The position numbers and the translations under genes are program-made. From Cloacibacterium sp047601505 (GTDB taxonomy: Bacteria > Bacteroidota > Bacteroidia > Flavobacteriales > Weeksellaceae): a DNA stretch of 64,000 nt. The notes below the pieces were generated by a model. The model saw nothing but the letters and a program-made list of their open reading frames with translations, did not search any database and had not been told where the DNA came from. The stretch's first letter is position 1. Every line of letters starts with the position of its first letter. Below are positions 9,951 to 18,282 of the stretch, piece after piece. The stretch lies in the NCBI RefSeq assembly GCF_047601505.1, contig NZ_JASGJD010000001.1:2108001-2172000 (forward strand). Reading direction: 5' to 3'.

Positions 9951-11093
9951 ATGGATTTTAATTTAACAGAAGAACAACTGATGATTCAGCAAGCAGCGAG
10001 AGATTTTGCGCAAACTGAACTTTTACCTGGCGTTATAGAAAGAGACGAACACCAGAAATTTCCATACGAACAAGTAAAGAAAATGGGAGAATTAGGTTTC
10101 CTAGGAATGTTTGTAGATCCTAAATACGGTGGCTCTGGGATGGATTATGTTTCTTATGTAATTGCAATGGAAGAAATTGCTAAAGTAGATGCTTCTGCGG
10201 CGGTGGTAATGTCGGTTAATAATTCTTTGGTATGTGCTGGTTTAGAAAAATTTGCCAGCGAAGAACAAAAACAAAAATATTTAGTTCCTCTAGCAAAAGG
10301 AGAGGTAATTGGTGCTTTTTGTCTTTCGGAACCAGAAGCTGGTTCTGATGCTACTTCCCAAAAAACTACTGCAGTAGATATGGGAGATTATTATCTACTT
10401 AATGGTACTAAAAACTGGATTACCAATGGTGGAAATGCACAATATTATATCGTAATAGCACAAACTTATCCCGAAAAAAAACACAAAGGAATTAATGCAT
10501 TTATTGTAGAAAAAGGTTGGGAAGGTTTTGCAATTGGTAAAAAAGAAGAAAAACTAGGAATTAGAGGTTCTGATACGCATTCTCTAATGTTTACAGATGT
10601 TAAAGTTCCTAAAGAAAATAGAATTGGAGAAGATGGTTTTGGATTTAATTTTGCAATGGCTGTTTTAAACGGTGGAAGAATCGGTATTGCTTCTCAGGCG
10701 TTAGGAATTGCTTCTGGTGCTTATGAACTGGCACTAAAATATGCTAAAGAAAGGAAATCTTTCGGTACAGAAATTATTAATCACCAAGCAATTGCTTTCA
10801 AATTGGCAGATATGCACGTTAATATTACGGCTGCAAGAATGCTTTGCTACAAAGCTGCTGCAGAAAAAGCTGCTGGTTTAGATATTTCAGAATCTGGTGC
10901 AATGGCAAAATTATACGCTTCGCAAGTTGCGATGGATACTACAATAGAAGCGGTGCAAGTGCACGGCGGTTATGGTTATGTAAAAGAATATCATGTAGAG
11001 CGTATGATGAGAGACGCTAAAATTACTCAGATTTACGAAGGAACTTCAGAAATCCAGAAAATTGTAATCTCCAGAAGTATTGCCAAGAAATAA
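9951..11093 (+). CDS. Acyl-CoA dehydrogenase
   Basis: 380 residues, the standard length for a homotetrameric FAD acyl-CoA dehydrogenase (short/medium-chain type). The signatures are FCLSEPEAGSDA (~119-130), the W-I-T-N-G block, and near the C-terminus QIYEGTSEIQ with the catalytic Glu at ~363. It oxidises acyl-CoA to enoyl-CoA and passes electrons to ETF, whose two subunits are encoded at ~51.1-52.8 kb. It is divergent from fadD. A weak -7 element (TATATTTA) lies ~25 bases upstream of the ATG. Confidence 0.94.
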   Translation: MDFNLTEEQLMIQQAARDFAQTELLPGVIERDEHQKFPYEQVKKMGELGFLGMFVDPKYGGSGMDYVSYVIAMEEIAKVDASAAVVMSVNNSLVCAGLEKFASEEQKQKYLVPLAKGEVIGAFCLSEPEAGSDATSQKTTAVDMGDYYLLNGTKNWITNGGNAQYYIVIAQTYPEKKHKGINAFIVEKGWEGFAIGKKEEKLGIRGSDTHSLMFTDVKVPKENRIGEDGFGFNFAMAVLNGGRIGIASQALGIASGAYELALKYAKERKSFGTEIINHQAIAFKLADMHVNITAARMLCYKAAAEKAAGLDISESGAMAKLYASQVAMDTTIEAVQVHGGYGYVKEYHVERMMRDAKITQIYEGTSEIQKIVISRSIAKK

Positions 11094-11101
11094 TTCAATT
11101 T

Positions 11102-11143
11102 AAGATACACGATTTTAGAATTACGATTTCTGTAAATCAATTA
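11102..11143. repeat. Degenerate 7-bp-period array (left of terminator)
   Basis: Consecutive heptamers GATACAC, GATTTTA, GAATTAC, GATTTCT, GTAAATC. The period is 7 but the sequence is degenerate. It shares TTACGATTT with the complement of the array on the other side of the terminator. Confidence 0.4.
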
Positions 11144-11150
11144 ACTACCA

Positions 11151-11176
11151 AAGCTCAGATTTTTCTGAGCTTTTTT
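11151..11176 (+). terminator. Rho-independent terminator after acyl-CoA dehydrogenase
   Basis: Perfect 8-bp stem AAGCTCAG / CTGAGCTT with a 6-base loop, followed by six T. Confidence 0.92.
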
Positions 11177-11189
11177 CATTTTAAAATAT

Positions 11190-11224
11190 CTTAAATCAAA
11201 AATTTCAAATCGTAAATTGAGAAT
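11190..11224. repeat. 7-bp-period array (right of terminator)
   Basis: Heptamers TTAAATC, AAAAATT, TCAAATC, GTAAATT, GAGAATT, all ending in AAATC/AAATT-like bases. One of a window-wide class of 7-bp-period intergenic arrays. Confidence 0.5.
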
Positions 11225-11263
11225 TTTTGTCACAAATTGGTTTTTTGGATAGATTTTTGTCTT

Positions 11264-11271
11264 TATTTTTG
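11264..11271 (+). promoter_or_regulatory. Putative -7 promoter element of pncA
   Basis: TATTTTTG fits the Bacteroidota -7 consensus TAnnTTTG. A TTG lies ~17 bases upstream as a possible -33 element. The ATG is 20 bases downstream. Confidence 0.5.
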
Positions 11272-11290
11272 AAATTCAAATCTAAAAATT

Positions 11291-11896
11291 ATGAAAAAAG
11301 CGCTGATTGTAGTAGATGTTCAAAATGATTTTTGCGAAGGTGGAGCATTAGCCGTTCCAGAAGCTAATAGCATCATTCCTTATGTAAATCTTTTGATGGA
11401 AGATACTACGTATGACGAAATAATCCTTACCCAAGATTGGCATCCTGCAAATCATAAAAGTTTTGCTTCAAACAATGGCAGAAAAGTAGGAGAGGTTATC
11501 AATCTGAACGGTTTGCCTCAATTTATGTGGCCAGACCATTGTGTACAAGGAACTTCGGGTGCTGAATTTCATCCAGATTTGAATATAAAAAATGTAACTC
11601 ACATTGTTCAAAAAGGTAAAAATACAGAAGTTGACAGCTATAGCGGATTTCAGGATAACAACCATTTTATGAAAACTGATTTGGAAGATTATTTGAAATT
11701 CAAAGACATAGAAATTGTAGAAATTGTAGGTTTGGCATTAGATTATTGTGTGAAATATACTTGCCTTGATGCTGCAAATGCAGGTTTTATTACTTGTCTG
11801 CATTTTAAAGGAACAAAAGCCGTAAATGCACAACCCGGAAACGATAAAGATGCAATTTTTCAACTTTTAGAAAATAATGTGACGATTTTGTCATAG
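11291..11896 (+). CDS. pncA: Nicotinamidase (isochorismatase family)
   Basis: 201 residues. It hydrolyses nicotinamide to nicotinate in NAD salvage. The catalytic triad of the family is visible: Asp9 in VVDVQNDF, Lys108 in IVQKGKN and Cys153 in ALDYCVKYT. The metal ligands Asp49/His51 (TQDWHPANH) and His83 (WPDHCVQG) are also present. The D-V-Q-N-D-F-C start and the D-Y-C-V-K ending are typical of PncA rather than of other cysteine hydrolases. It appears monocistronic. Confidence 0.93.
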   Translation: MKKALIVVDVQNDFCEGGALAVPEANSIIPYVNLLMEDTTYDEIILTQDWHPANHKSFASNNGRKVGEVINLNGLPQFMWPDHCVQGTSGAEFHPDLNIKNVTHIVQKGKNTEVDSYSGFQDNNHFMKTDLEDYLKFKDIEIVEIVGLALDYCVKYTCLDAANAGFITCLHFKGTKAVNAQPGNDKDAIFQLLENNVTILS

Positions 11897-11980
11897 AATT
11901 TATAAACACTCAATCATTTTAAATACTTCCTGCTCAGTTTTTTGGGCGGGATTTTTTATATTTATACAAAATTTGAATAA

Positions 11981-13045
11981 ATGAAGAAATTTTCTGTGTT
12001 TTTAATTTTGATTTCGATGGGTTTTTCTGCTCAAATTCCTACACTTACCGAAGAAATTGCAACGAGCTTATCCGAAAAACCTTTGCATTGCATCAACCAA
12101 GAATATCCTAATAAAACTGCACATGTTATTAATAATGAGATAGATGTGAAACTTACGCCAAAAGAATTGCACCCAAGTTTTTATGGCTGTTTCGATTGGC
12201 ATTCGTCGGTTCATGGACATTGGATGCTTGTAAAATTACTGAAAGACAAACCTTTCTTAAAAAATAAAGAAGAAATTATTAATATTTTGGATGGTTCTTT
12301 TCAACCCGAAAAAATAAAAACAGAAGCAGAATATTTTAATAAATATCAAGTAGCGAAAGGCTTTGAGAGAACTTATGGTTGGGCATGGCTGCTGCAATTA
12401 GATGCAGAATTGGTAACTTGGGACAATCCAAAAGCGAAAATTTGGCACAAAAATTTAAAACCTTTAACAGATGAAATTCTTACGCTTTGGAAAGATTATT
12501 TGCCTAAACAAACCTATCCTAATAGAACTGGAGTACATCCTAATACAGCATTTGCACTTAGTTTTGCCATAGATTGGGCGAGAGCAACTGGAGAAAAAGA
12601 TTTTGAAAATCAACTGATAGAAAAAGCAAAATATTTTTACTTAAAAGACGAAAAAACGCCTGCTTATTTAGAACCAGATGGAAGCGATTTTTTCTCACCA
12701 AGTTTAGAAATTGCAGATTTAATGACGAGAATTTTACCTCAAAAAGAATACGTAAAATGGTTTAATAAATTCTATGAAAAGCGAAGTTTAGAAAATATTT
12801 CTCAACTCCCAATAATTTCGGATATTAATGATTATCAAACCGTTCATTTGGTTGGTTTAAGTTTTACTAGAAGTTGGTGTATGAAAAATATTGCCAAAGT
12901 TTTACCAGAAAATCACCGATACAAAAAACATTTTGAAGAAACTTCTGCCAAGTTTTTAGAAAATGCATTGCCTTTAGTTTTTAAAGGAAATTATGGCGGC
13001 GACCATTGGTTGGCGAGTTTTGCGGTGTATGCTTTGAGTAAGTAA
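11981..13045 (+). CDS. DUF2891 family secreted protein
   Basis: 354 residues with an N-terminal signal peptide (cleavage probably near GFSAQ). The body contains FYGCFDWHSSVHGHWML, Y-G-W-A-W-L-L-Q-L and the final GGDHWLASFAVYAL block, the hallmarks of DUF2891. These proteins are thought to have an (alpha/alpha)6-barrel-like all-helical fold; no activity is established to my knowledge. The conserved W/H/D residues suggest a carbohydrate-related periplasmic role, which is inference. Confidence 0.88.
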   Translation: MKKFSVFLILISMGFSAQIPTLTEEIATSLSEKPLHCINQEYPNKTAHVINNEIDVKLTPKELHPSFYGCFDWHSSVHGHWMLVKLLKDKPFLKNKEEIINILDGSFQPEKIKTEAEYFNKYQVAKGFERTYGWAWLLQLDAELVTWDNPKAKIWHKNLKPLTDEILTLWKDYLPKQTYPNRTGVHPNTAFALSFAIDWARATGEKDFENQLIEKAKYFYLKDEKTPAYLEPDGSDFFSPSLEIADLMTRILPQKEYVKWFNKFYEKRSLENISQLPIISDINDYQTVHLVGLSFTRSWCMKNIAKVLPENHRYKKHFEETSAKFLENALPLVFKGNYGGDHWLASFAVYALSK

Positions 13046-13049
13046 TAAT

Positions 13050-13262
13050 ATTTCAATTATAACAAAAGAGTTTATAATATTAAGCCTTATCTCATTAACA
13101 ACTTTTGCTGTAGCAATTTATTTTATTAATAAAGATGTCAAAAAATTAAAAGGAAAATCTAAAGAAGAAATTCAACAATATATTGATAAAAAACTTGATA
13201 ATGCATCAACAGGAACTATTTTGAAGAATATTTTAAAATTTTTTAGTGATTTATTTTTCTAG
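13050..13262 (+). CDS. Possible small one-helix membrane protein without a standard start codon
   Basis: An open frame runs between stops from 13038 to 13262, just downstream of the DUF2891 gene. From ~13059 it reads a plausible membrane helix (FIILSLISLTTFAVAIYFI) followed by a Lys-rich amphipathic tail, and it ends right before a terminator. That looks like a real small protein. However the frame has no ATG, GTG or TTG; only ATT/ATA codons are available at the front. It could be a gene using ATT, a frameshifted gene or a decayed remnant. Confidence 0.3.
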   Translation: MSIITKEFIILSLISLTTFAVAIYFINKDVKKLKGKSKEEIQQYIDKKLDNASTGTILKNILKFFSDLFF

Positions 13263-13265
13263 AAA

Positions 13266-13293
13266 AAATCCTTCAGAAAATTCTGAAGGATTT
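13266..13293. terminator. Bidirectional terminator
   Basis: Perfect 11-bp inverted repeat AAATCCTTCAG / CTGAAGGATTT with a 6-base loop. T-rich tracts lie on the outer side in both directions. It separates the convergent 13.0-kb and DUF4349 genes. Confidence 0.9.
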
Positions 13294-13328
13294 GAATTTT
13301 TTAGATATTATAATTCTTTAATTTTTCA

Positions 13329-14504
13329 TTACTCTTTCGGAAGATATTTAGAAATATCATCGTCGTTTTTTTGTTCTTCTGTAGTTGGTTTTTCTACGTT
13401 TTCTTGGGTTTTAATTTCTTGATTTTCTGATTTTTCTGTGCTTTTCAGCTTTTCTTTTTCTATTGCCAATTGTCTTTGGAACTCTTCTTCGCGTTTTTTC
13501 TTATTCTTTTTCGCTACAAAATACCAAACAATTCCTGCAATTAAGAATATTGGCCAGAATGGTAATAATGCCAAAAATAAACTTCCTATGACACCAAATC
13601 CTTTCATAAATGCACCTTCAGATTTGTCTCCAAAAGTTTCATCTTTCTTTTCGTCTCCGTTTACGATGTTCAAATCTTCTGCGGGAGTTACAGAAGAATT
13701 AGAAATAGAATGATCTACCAGTGTAATTTCTACATCACACATTTGATTAGAGTCATAATCTTTTCCTCTAGAATCGGTAGTTTTGGTTTCTACGGCTCCT
13801 AAATTTGCTAAATTATTAACCAAATTATTAAAATTGTACAAAGGAACTTTTGCAGTAATATATTCTTTTGCAATGCCTTCGTTTTCAGAATAACTTTCGG
13901 TAACTAAATCTCCGTTGGTATTTCTAAGTTCTTGTTGGAGCATTTCTTTTGCCCCCGAAATATCTTCCACCAAGATGTTTAATCTAGCGGTTTTTACTAT
14001 AGGAACAATTTCTGTTTTTTGTGATGAAATTTTTACATCATTTTGAGAAATTTTTGGTGCAGAAGGTTGAGAATTCTCGTTAGAATGTTTCAGAATTTTA
14101 TTGGCAGATTCTAAAAGATTTTTAACTTTTGTATTTTCAGGATTGGCTTCAGCAACGGAAGCTACAGAATCTATCGCTTTTTTTATTTCTTCGTTTTGTT
14201 GAGCTTTTGCCTTTATTTTATCAAATTCTCTTTGAACAGAATCTATACTGATATTTCCTTTTTTAATGGCATCTTCTATAATTTCTTTATGTTTATCTAT
14301 TTCTGGAATAATTACTTTTCCAATGGTGCTGTTAGAATCTTTTACAGCTTTCGAAATAGAATCTAAAGTATTGTAGCCTTCTTTAGCTTCTTGGAAAAGA
14401 CTATCCGCATTTTTGATGGTGTCAGATGCTTGTTTCATGTCAGATTTATTACAAGCTACCAATAGGATAGAAGCGGTGAAAATGCTAAAAATTAATTTTT
14501 TCAT
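13329..14504 (-). CDS. DUF4349 domain lipoprotein with C-terminal membrane anchor
   Basis: 391 residues. The N-terminus is a lipoprotein signal (LLVACNKSD, Cys18). Residues ~20-145 are Lys/Glu-rich and probably coiled coil. The DUF4349 domain (~168-265) starts with KTARLNILVEDISGA and contains ITAKVPLYNFNNLV, the usual core of this family. A hydrophobic segment at ~302-331 is followed by a strongly charged cytoplasmic-type tail (KKNKKKREEEF). A lipid anchor plus a C-terminal helix is common in this family, which has no assigned biochemical role. It is transcribed alone. Confidence 0.85.
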   Translation of the reverse strand: MKKLIFSIFTASILLVACNKSDMKQASDTIKNADSLFQEAKEGYNTLDSISKAVKDSNSTIGKVIIPEIDKHKEIIEDAIKKGNISIDSVQREFDKIKAKAQQNEEIKKAIDSVASVAEANPENTKVKNLLESANKILKHSNENSQPSAPKISQNDVKISSQKTEIVPIVKTARLNILVEDISGAKEMLQQELRNTNGDLVTESYSENEGIAKEYITAKVPLYNFNNLVNNLANLGAVETKTTDSRGKDYDSNQMCDVEITLVDHSISNSSVTPAEDLNIVNGDEKKDETFGDKSEGAFMKGFGVIGSLFLALLPFWPIFLIAGIVWYFVAKKNKKKREEEFQRQLAIEKEKLKSTEKSENQEIKTQENVEKPTTEEQKNDDDISKYLPKE

Positions 14505-14632
14505 AATTTTATTTTGTTAGTGCCAAACTTAATACAAAAAATATTCCCTAAAAATAGGTAAAAAATCGTATTTGTATTACAGATTTGAAAATCAGTGAAT
14601 TGTAAAATAATTTACGAAGTTTTTACAAAAAA

Positions 14633-14656
14633 AATCTCCAAGTTTCCTTGAAGATT
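14633..14656 (-). terminator. Terminator of prfC
   Basis: On the minus strand: AATCTTCAAG / CTTGGAGATT, a 10-bp stem with one G-U pair and loop GAAA, followed by eight T. Confidence 0.88.
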
Positions 14657-14672
14657 CATTTAAAATTTATAA

Positions 14673-16268
14673 TTATTTTGCATTATTCCATTCACTTATG
14701 AAATGTAATTTCACATTCGGGAATTTTTCTTGCGTCATGTGAATCGTAAACGCCGAATCTGCCAAGAAAACCATTTGTCCGTGGTTGTCTCTCGCCATAA
14801 AACGTTGTTTCAATCTTGCAAATTCTTTAAATTCTTCAGATTTTTCATCGGCTTCAATCCAACAAGCTTTGTGAATTCCTATTGGTTCATAGGTGCATTT
14901 TGCGCCATATTCGTGCTCTAATCTGTACTGAATTACTTCGTACTGAAGTGCGCCCACAGTTCCAATAATTTTTCTGCCATTCATTTCTAGAGTAAACAAT
15001 TGCGCTACACCTTCGTCCATTAATTGGTCTATACCTTTTGCCAATTGTTTTGCCTTCAAAGGATCATCATTGTTAATATAACGGAAATGTTCTGGTGAAA
15101 AACTAGGAATTCCTTTAAATAGAATTTTTTCTCCAGCTGTTAAAGTATCTCCAATTCTGAAACTTCCGGTATCGTGAAGCCCAACAATATCTCCCGGGAA
15201 ACTCTCATCTACCACTTCTTTTTTATCTGCAAAGAAAGCATTGGGAGAAGAAAATTTCATTTTTTTGCCTTCTCTCACCAAAAGATAATTTTCGTTTCTT
15301 TTGAAAGTTCCAGATACAATTTTCACGAAAGCCAATCTGTCACGGTGTTTCGGATCCATATTAGCATGAATTTTAAACACAAATCCTGTAAAATTCTTTT
15401 CTTCGGGGTTTACAAGTCTCTCATCAGATTCTTTAGGCTGAGGCATTGGTGCAATTTCTACAAACGCATCTAGCAACTCTCTAACTCCAAAATTATTAAG
15501 AGCAGAACCGAAAAACACCGGTTGTTGTTCGCCAGTAAGGTATTGTTCTCTGTCGAATTCTGGGTAAACAGATTCTATCAGTTCCATTTCTTCTCGAAGA
15601 GTAGAAGCGGCTTTTTCGCCGATAATTTCGTCGATAGAAGCATCGTTAATATCTTTAATCACAATACTTTCTCCAACTTTTTGCTTTTTTTCTTCTAAAA
15701 ATAACTGAATGTTTTTTTCCCAAATATTATAAATTCCTTGGAAATCACTTCCCATACCAATCGGAAGCGAAAGCGGAACCACTTTTAAACCTAATTTTTG
15801 CTCTACTTCGTCTAATAAATCAAACGCATCTTTTCCTTCTCTATCGAGTTTATTAATGAAAACCAACATTGGAATTTTTCGCATTCTACATACTTCTACC
15901 AATTTTTCAGTTTGCTCTTCCACACCTTTTGCAACGTCTATCACTACAATTACAGAATCTACTGCCGTAAGTGTTCTGTAAGTATCTTCTGCAAAATCTT
16001 TGTGACCTGGTGTGTCTAAAATATTGATTTTCTTTCCTTTATATTCAAAAGCTAAAACCGAAGTTGCCACGGAGATTCCTCTCTGTCTTTCAATTTCCAT
16101 GAAATCGGAAGTTGCTCCTTTTTTAATTTTATTGGATTTTACAGCACCCGCTTCTTGAATTGCACCTCCGAAAAGAAGTAATTTCTCTGTCAAAGTAGTT
16201 TTACCAGCATCTGGGTGAGAGATAATCCCGAAGGTTTTACGTTTTGATATTTCGTCTAATAAGCTCAT
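14673..16268 (-). CDS. prfC: Peptide chain release factor 3
   Basis: A translational GTPase of 531 residues that recycles RF1/RF2 from the ribosome. Start chosen at MSLLDEISKRK, because the ATG seven codons upstream adds residues not typical of the family. The G1 motif SHPDAGKTT is at ~17-25, G3 DTPGHKDFAEDTYRTL at ~90, and NKLDREG is the G4 motif. The C-terminal half has the RF3-specific block ending before HFISEWNNAK. It is transcribed alone, with a terminator directly downstream. Confidence 0.95.
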   Translation of the reverse strand: MSLLDEISKRKTFGIISHPDAGKTTLTEKLLLFGGAIQEAGAVKSNKIKKGATSDFMEIERQRGISVATSVLAFEYKGKKINILDTPGHKDFAEDTYRTLTAVDSVIVVIDVAKGVEEQTEKLVEVCRMRKIPMLVFINKLDREGKDAFDLLDEVEQKLGLKVVPLSLPIGMGSDFQGIYNIWEKNIQLFLEEKKQKVGESIVIKDINDASIDEIIGEKAASTLREEMELIESVYPEFDREQYLTGEQQPVFFGSALNNFGVRELLDAFVEIAPMPQPKESDERLVNPEEKNFTGFVFKIHANMDPKHRDRLAFVKIVSGTFKRNENYLLVREGKKMKFSSPNAFFADKKEVVDESFPGDIVGLHDTGSFRIGDTLTAGEKILFKGIPSFSPEHFRYINNDDPLKAKQLAKGIDQLMDEGVAQLFTLEMNGRKIIGTVGALQYEVIQYRLEHEYGAKCTYEPIGIHKACWIEADEKSEEFKEFARLKQRFMARDNHGQMVFLADSAFTIHMTQEKFPNVKLHFISEWNNAK

Positions 16269-16363
16269 TTCTAAATTTTGAAAGTGCAAAAATCGTGATT
16301 TTTAACGAGAAATGAAAATTTTAAAAATTTTGACAGCGTAGTAATACAATATATTTTTTAAAA

Positions 16364-16384
16364 ACTTCCGACTTCTGACTTCCA
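16364..16384. repeat. 7-bp tandem array ACTTCCG/ACTTCTG/ACTTCCA
   Basis: Three direct heptamers in the 301-bp spacer between prfC and the CPBP gene. The complement of this unit also occurs at 47693-47720. I see nothing else with clear identity in this spacer. Confidence 0.75.
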
Positions 16385-16569
16385 GCTAAATATTTATCTT
16401 TGATGAAAATTTCAGTGATTTCAAAAACGTCTCTTATTCTCAAACGGATATTTCTATGAAATTTTAAAATTCTTCTAATCCAGAATACCAATAATCTGTG
16501 AAAAGAATCGTTTCTTTGCTGGGAAAATAGGTTTAGATTTCAGTTTATTATTTTTTTACTTTAAATTTT

Positions 16570-17394
16570 ATGAATAATTCGAAATATAGAAATTACATTT
16601 TAGACAGTTACGGTGCAATAGTGATGATTCTTGCATTGGTTTTCTCGTCTTCTCTTATTGGAGTTATCGTGAAATTGTCTTTTGATTATTTTCGAGTAGA
16701 TATTAGATACAATGAAGCATTTAATATTTTGAGTTATTTATTTACTTTTTTACCTGTAATTTGGGCTTTTGATTATTTTGTAATGAGAAGAAAAGGAAAA
16801 GTTCTCAATTTTAATATGCAAACAAGACCTTTTCATGTTTATTTACTCATTTTCCCAATGATGTTTGGGATGATGCTTATTGCAGAATTTACCACTTCAC
16901 TTATTCCAATTTCTGGACCTGTTTTTGGAGAATGGTATCAGCTTTTTTCGGAACAGATGGAAGCAATTTCAGATAATACTTTTATGGTTTTTCTATTGGT
17001 GAGCTTTTTTGCACCAATTATAGAAGAAATTATTTTCCGAGGAATTATCCAAAAAGGAATGATTAATAACGGCGTAAAACCTAGAAATGCAATTCTTGTT
17101 TCTGCCCTTATTTTTGGTATTGTTCATTTCAATCCTTGGCAATTTATTGGTGCTTTTCTTCTGGGAATTGTTTTGGGAGTGGTTTATTTCAGAACGAAAT
17201 CTTTATTAATGTCTATTTTTCTACATTTTTTTAATAATACAATTGCTGCAATAATGATGAAGTTTTATGATACAGACAGTTTTGCAGAGTTGTTACAAAT
17301 TCCTAATTATCTTATTTTATTTATTGGAATTGTTATTTTTGCCGTTTTTTACTACTTATTTATGTATAAAAATAGAGTATATTATCGAGAATGA
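16570..17394 (+). CDS. CPBP family intramembrane metalloprotease
   Basis: 274 residues with about eight hydrophobic helices. All conserved elements of the CPBP (CAAX protease and bacteriocin-processing) family are present: EEIIFRG at ~151-157 (the EExxxR motif), FGIVHFNPWQF (FxxxH) and LHFFNNT (HxxxN). The family includes Rce1-like proteases in the cytoplasmic membrane; the bacterial substrate here is unknown. It is followed by a nested inverted repeat rather than by a classical terminator. Confidence 0.9.
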   Translation: MNNSKYRNYILDSYGAIVMILALVFSSSLIGVIVKLSFDYFRVDIRYNEAFNILSYLFTFLPVIWAFDYFVMRRKGKVLNFNMQTRPFHVYLLIFPMMFGMMLIAEFTTSLIPISGPVFGEWYQLFSEQMEAISDNTFMVFLLVSFFAPIIEEIIFRGIIQKGMINNGVKPRNAILVSALIFGIVHFNPWQFIGAFLLGIVLGVVYFRTKSLLMSIFLHFFNNTIAAIMMKFYDTDSFAELLQIPNYLILFIGIVIFAVFYYLFMYKNRVYYRE

Positions 17395-17426
17395 ATTTTA
17401 GGGCAGCTATTTCCGCAAGAGTTTAT

Positions 17427-17501
17427 CCTGAGCATGTCGAAGGATTCCCAATCTTTTTTTGCCAAAGCTTTGCCAAAACAAAAAAAAGGATTTTCACTCA
17501 G
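17427..17501. repeat. Nested inverted repeat (cruciform-like element)
   Basis: Three concentric inverted repeats: CCTGAG (17427-17432) / CTCAGG (17496-17501); AATCTTTTTTTG (17450-17461) / CAAAAAAAGGATT (17479-17491); and the perfect 10-bp palindrome CAAAGCTTTG (17463-17472). It lies between the CPBP gene and rdgB and looks like a dispersed intergenic repeat, not a gene. Confidence 0.7.
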
Positions 17502-17563
17502 GTCGGGCTGCAAAAAATGAACATATTTAAAATTATGAGACTTTATAAAATTACAAATTTCAA

Positions 17564-17584
17564 TCAATCATCAACCATCAATTA
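17564..17584 (+). repeat. 7-bp array TCAATCA/TCAACCA/TCAATTA just before rdgB
   Basis: Three near-identical heptamers ending 6 bases before the rdgB ATG. Confidence 0.75.
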
Positions 17585-17590
17585 TAAAAA

Positions 17591-18159
17591 ATGGAAATCT
17601 TAGTTGCAACACACAATTTACACAAGAAAGAAGAAATTCAACAAATTCTTGGCGAAAAATATAAAATCACTTCTCTTACAGATTATAACATCCACGACGA
17701 AATTATAGAAGACGGAAATTCCTTCCACGAAAACGCTTTAATTAAAGCCAAGTTTTGCTTCGAAAAAACAGGAAAACCAAGTTTGGGAGACGATTCTGGT
17801 TTGGTGGTTCCGGCGCTAGACGGGAGACCCGGAATTTTTTCTGCTCGTTACGCAGGAGACCACGATTTTGATAAAAACATTGAAAAAGTTTTAGAAGAAA
17901 TGCAAAATGAAGAAAGCCGAGAAGCTTATTTTATTACCGTTTTGTGTTTGCACGATGAAAATTCAACTCATTATTTCGAAGGAAGAGTTTATGGAAATCT
18001 AAGCAAAGAAAGAAGTGGCAAAAAGGTTTCGGCTACGACCCGATTTTTATTCCAGAAAATTATGAAATTTCTTTTGCAGATATGCCTTCAGAAGAAAAAA
18101 ACGCCATCAGCCACAGAAAAAATGCATTGGATAAATTTTTGCAATTTTTAGAAAAATAA
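17591..18159 (+). pseudogene. rdgB: dITP/XTP pyrophosphatase, frameshifted near its 3' end
   Basis: The frame from 17591 encodes the family start (MEILVATHNLHKKEEI) and the catalytic region LGDDSGLVVPALDGRPGIFSARYAG (given here only as a landmark split at LDGRPG). After Gly143-Lys-Lys the zero frame departs from the family and ends at 18151. The -1 frame from 18025 restores the expected ending: GFGYDPIF, then SFADMPSEEKNAISHRKNAL and a stop at 18157-18159. One base appears to be missing in the CAAAAAGG run at 18019-18026. Read through, the product would be 189 residues, the normal size. It removes non-canonical purine triphosphates. The cause may be a sequencing error, a true inactivating mutation or -1 slippage. 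Confidence 0.85.
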
Positions 18160-18242
18160 ATCTTTAGAAAATTCAAAAATGTATTTTCTAAAACAATTTT
18201 TTTATTTTTCGTGAATTCGTGGCAAAAGTCATAAATTTGCAA

Positions 18243-18277
18243 AACACCAAACACCTATCATCAACACCCAATATTCA
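18243..18277 (+). repeat. 7-bp-period array before the RNase Z gene
   Basis: Heptamers AACACCA, AACACCT, ATCATCA, ACACCCA, ATATTCA. It ends five bases before the TTG start of the next gene. Confidence 0.7.
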
Positions 18278-18282
18278 ACAAT

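Noticed and set aside
17391..17603. Plus-strand frame of 70 codons after the CPBP gene
   Set aside because: It overlaps the rdgB start and translates the nested inverted repeat and a 7-bp array; typical spurious frame over an intergenic repeat.
18019..18026. Programmed -1 frameshift in rdgB as a regulated event
   Set aside because: The CAAAAAG site is not a full slippery heptamer and no stimulatory structure is obvious; a missing base is simpler. Kept only as an alternative.
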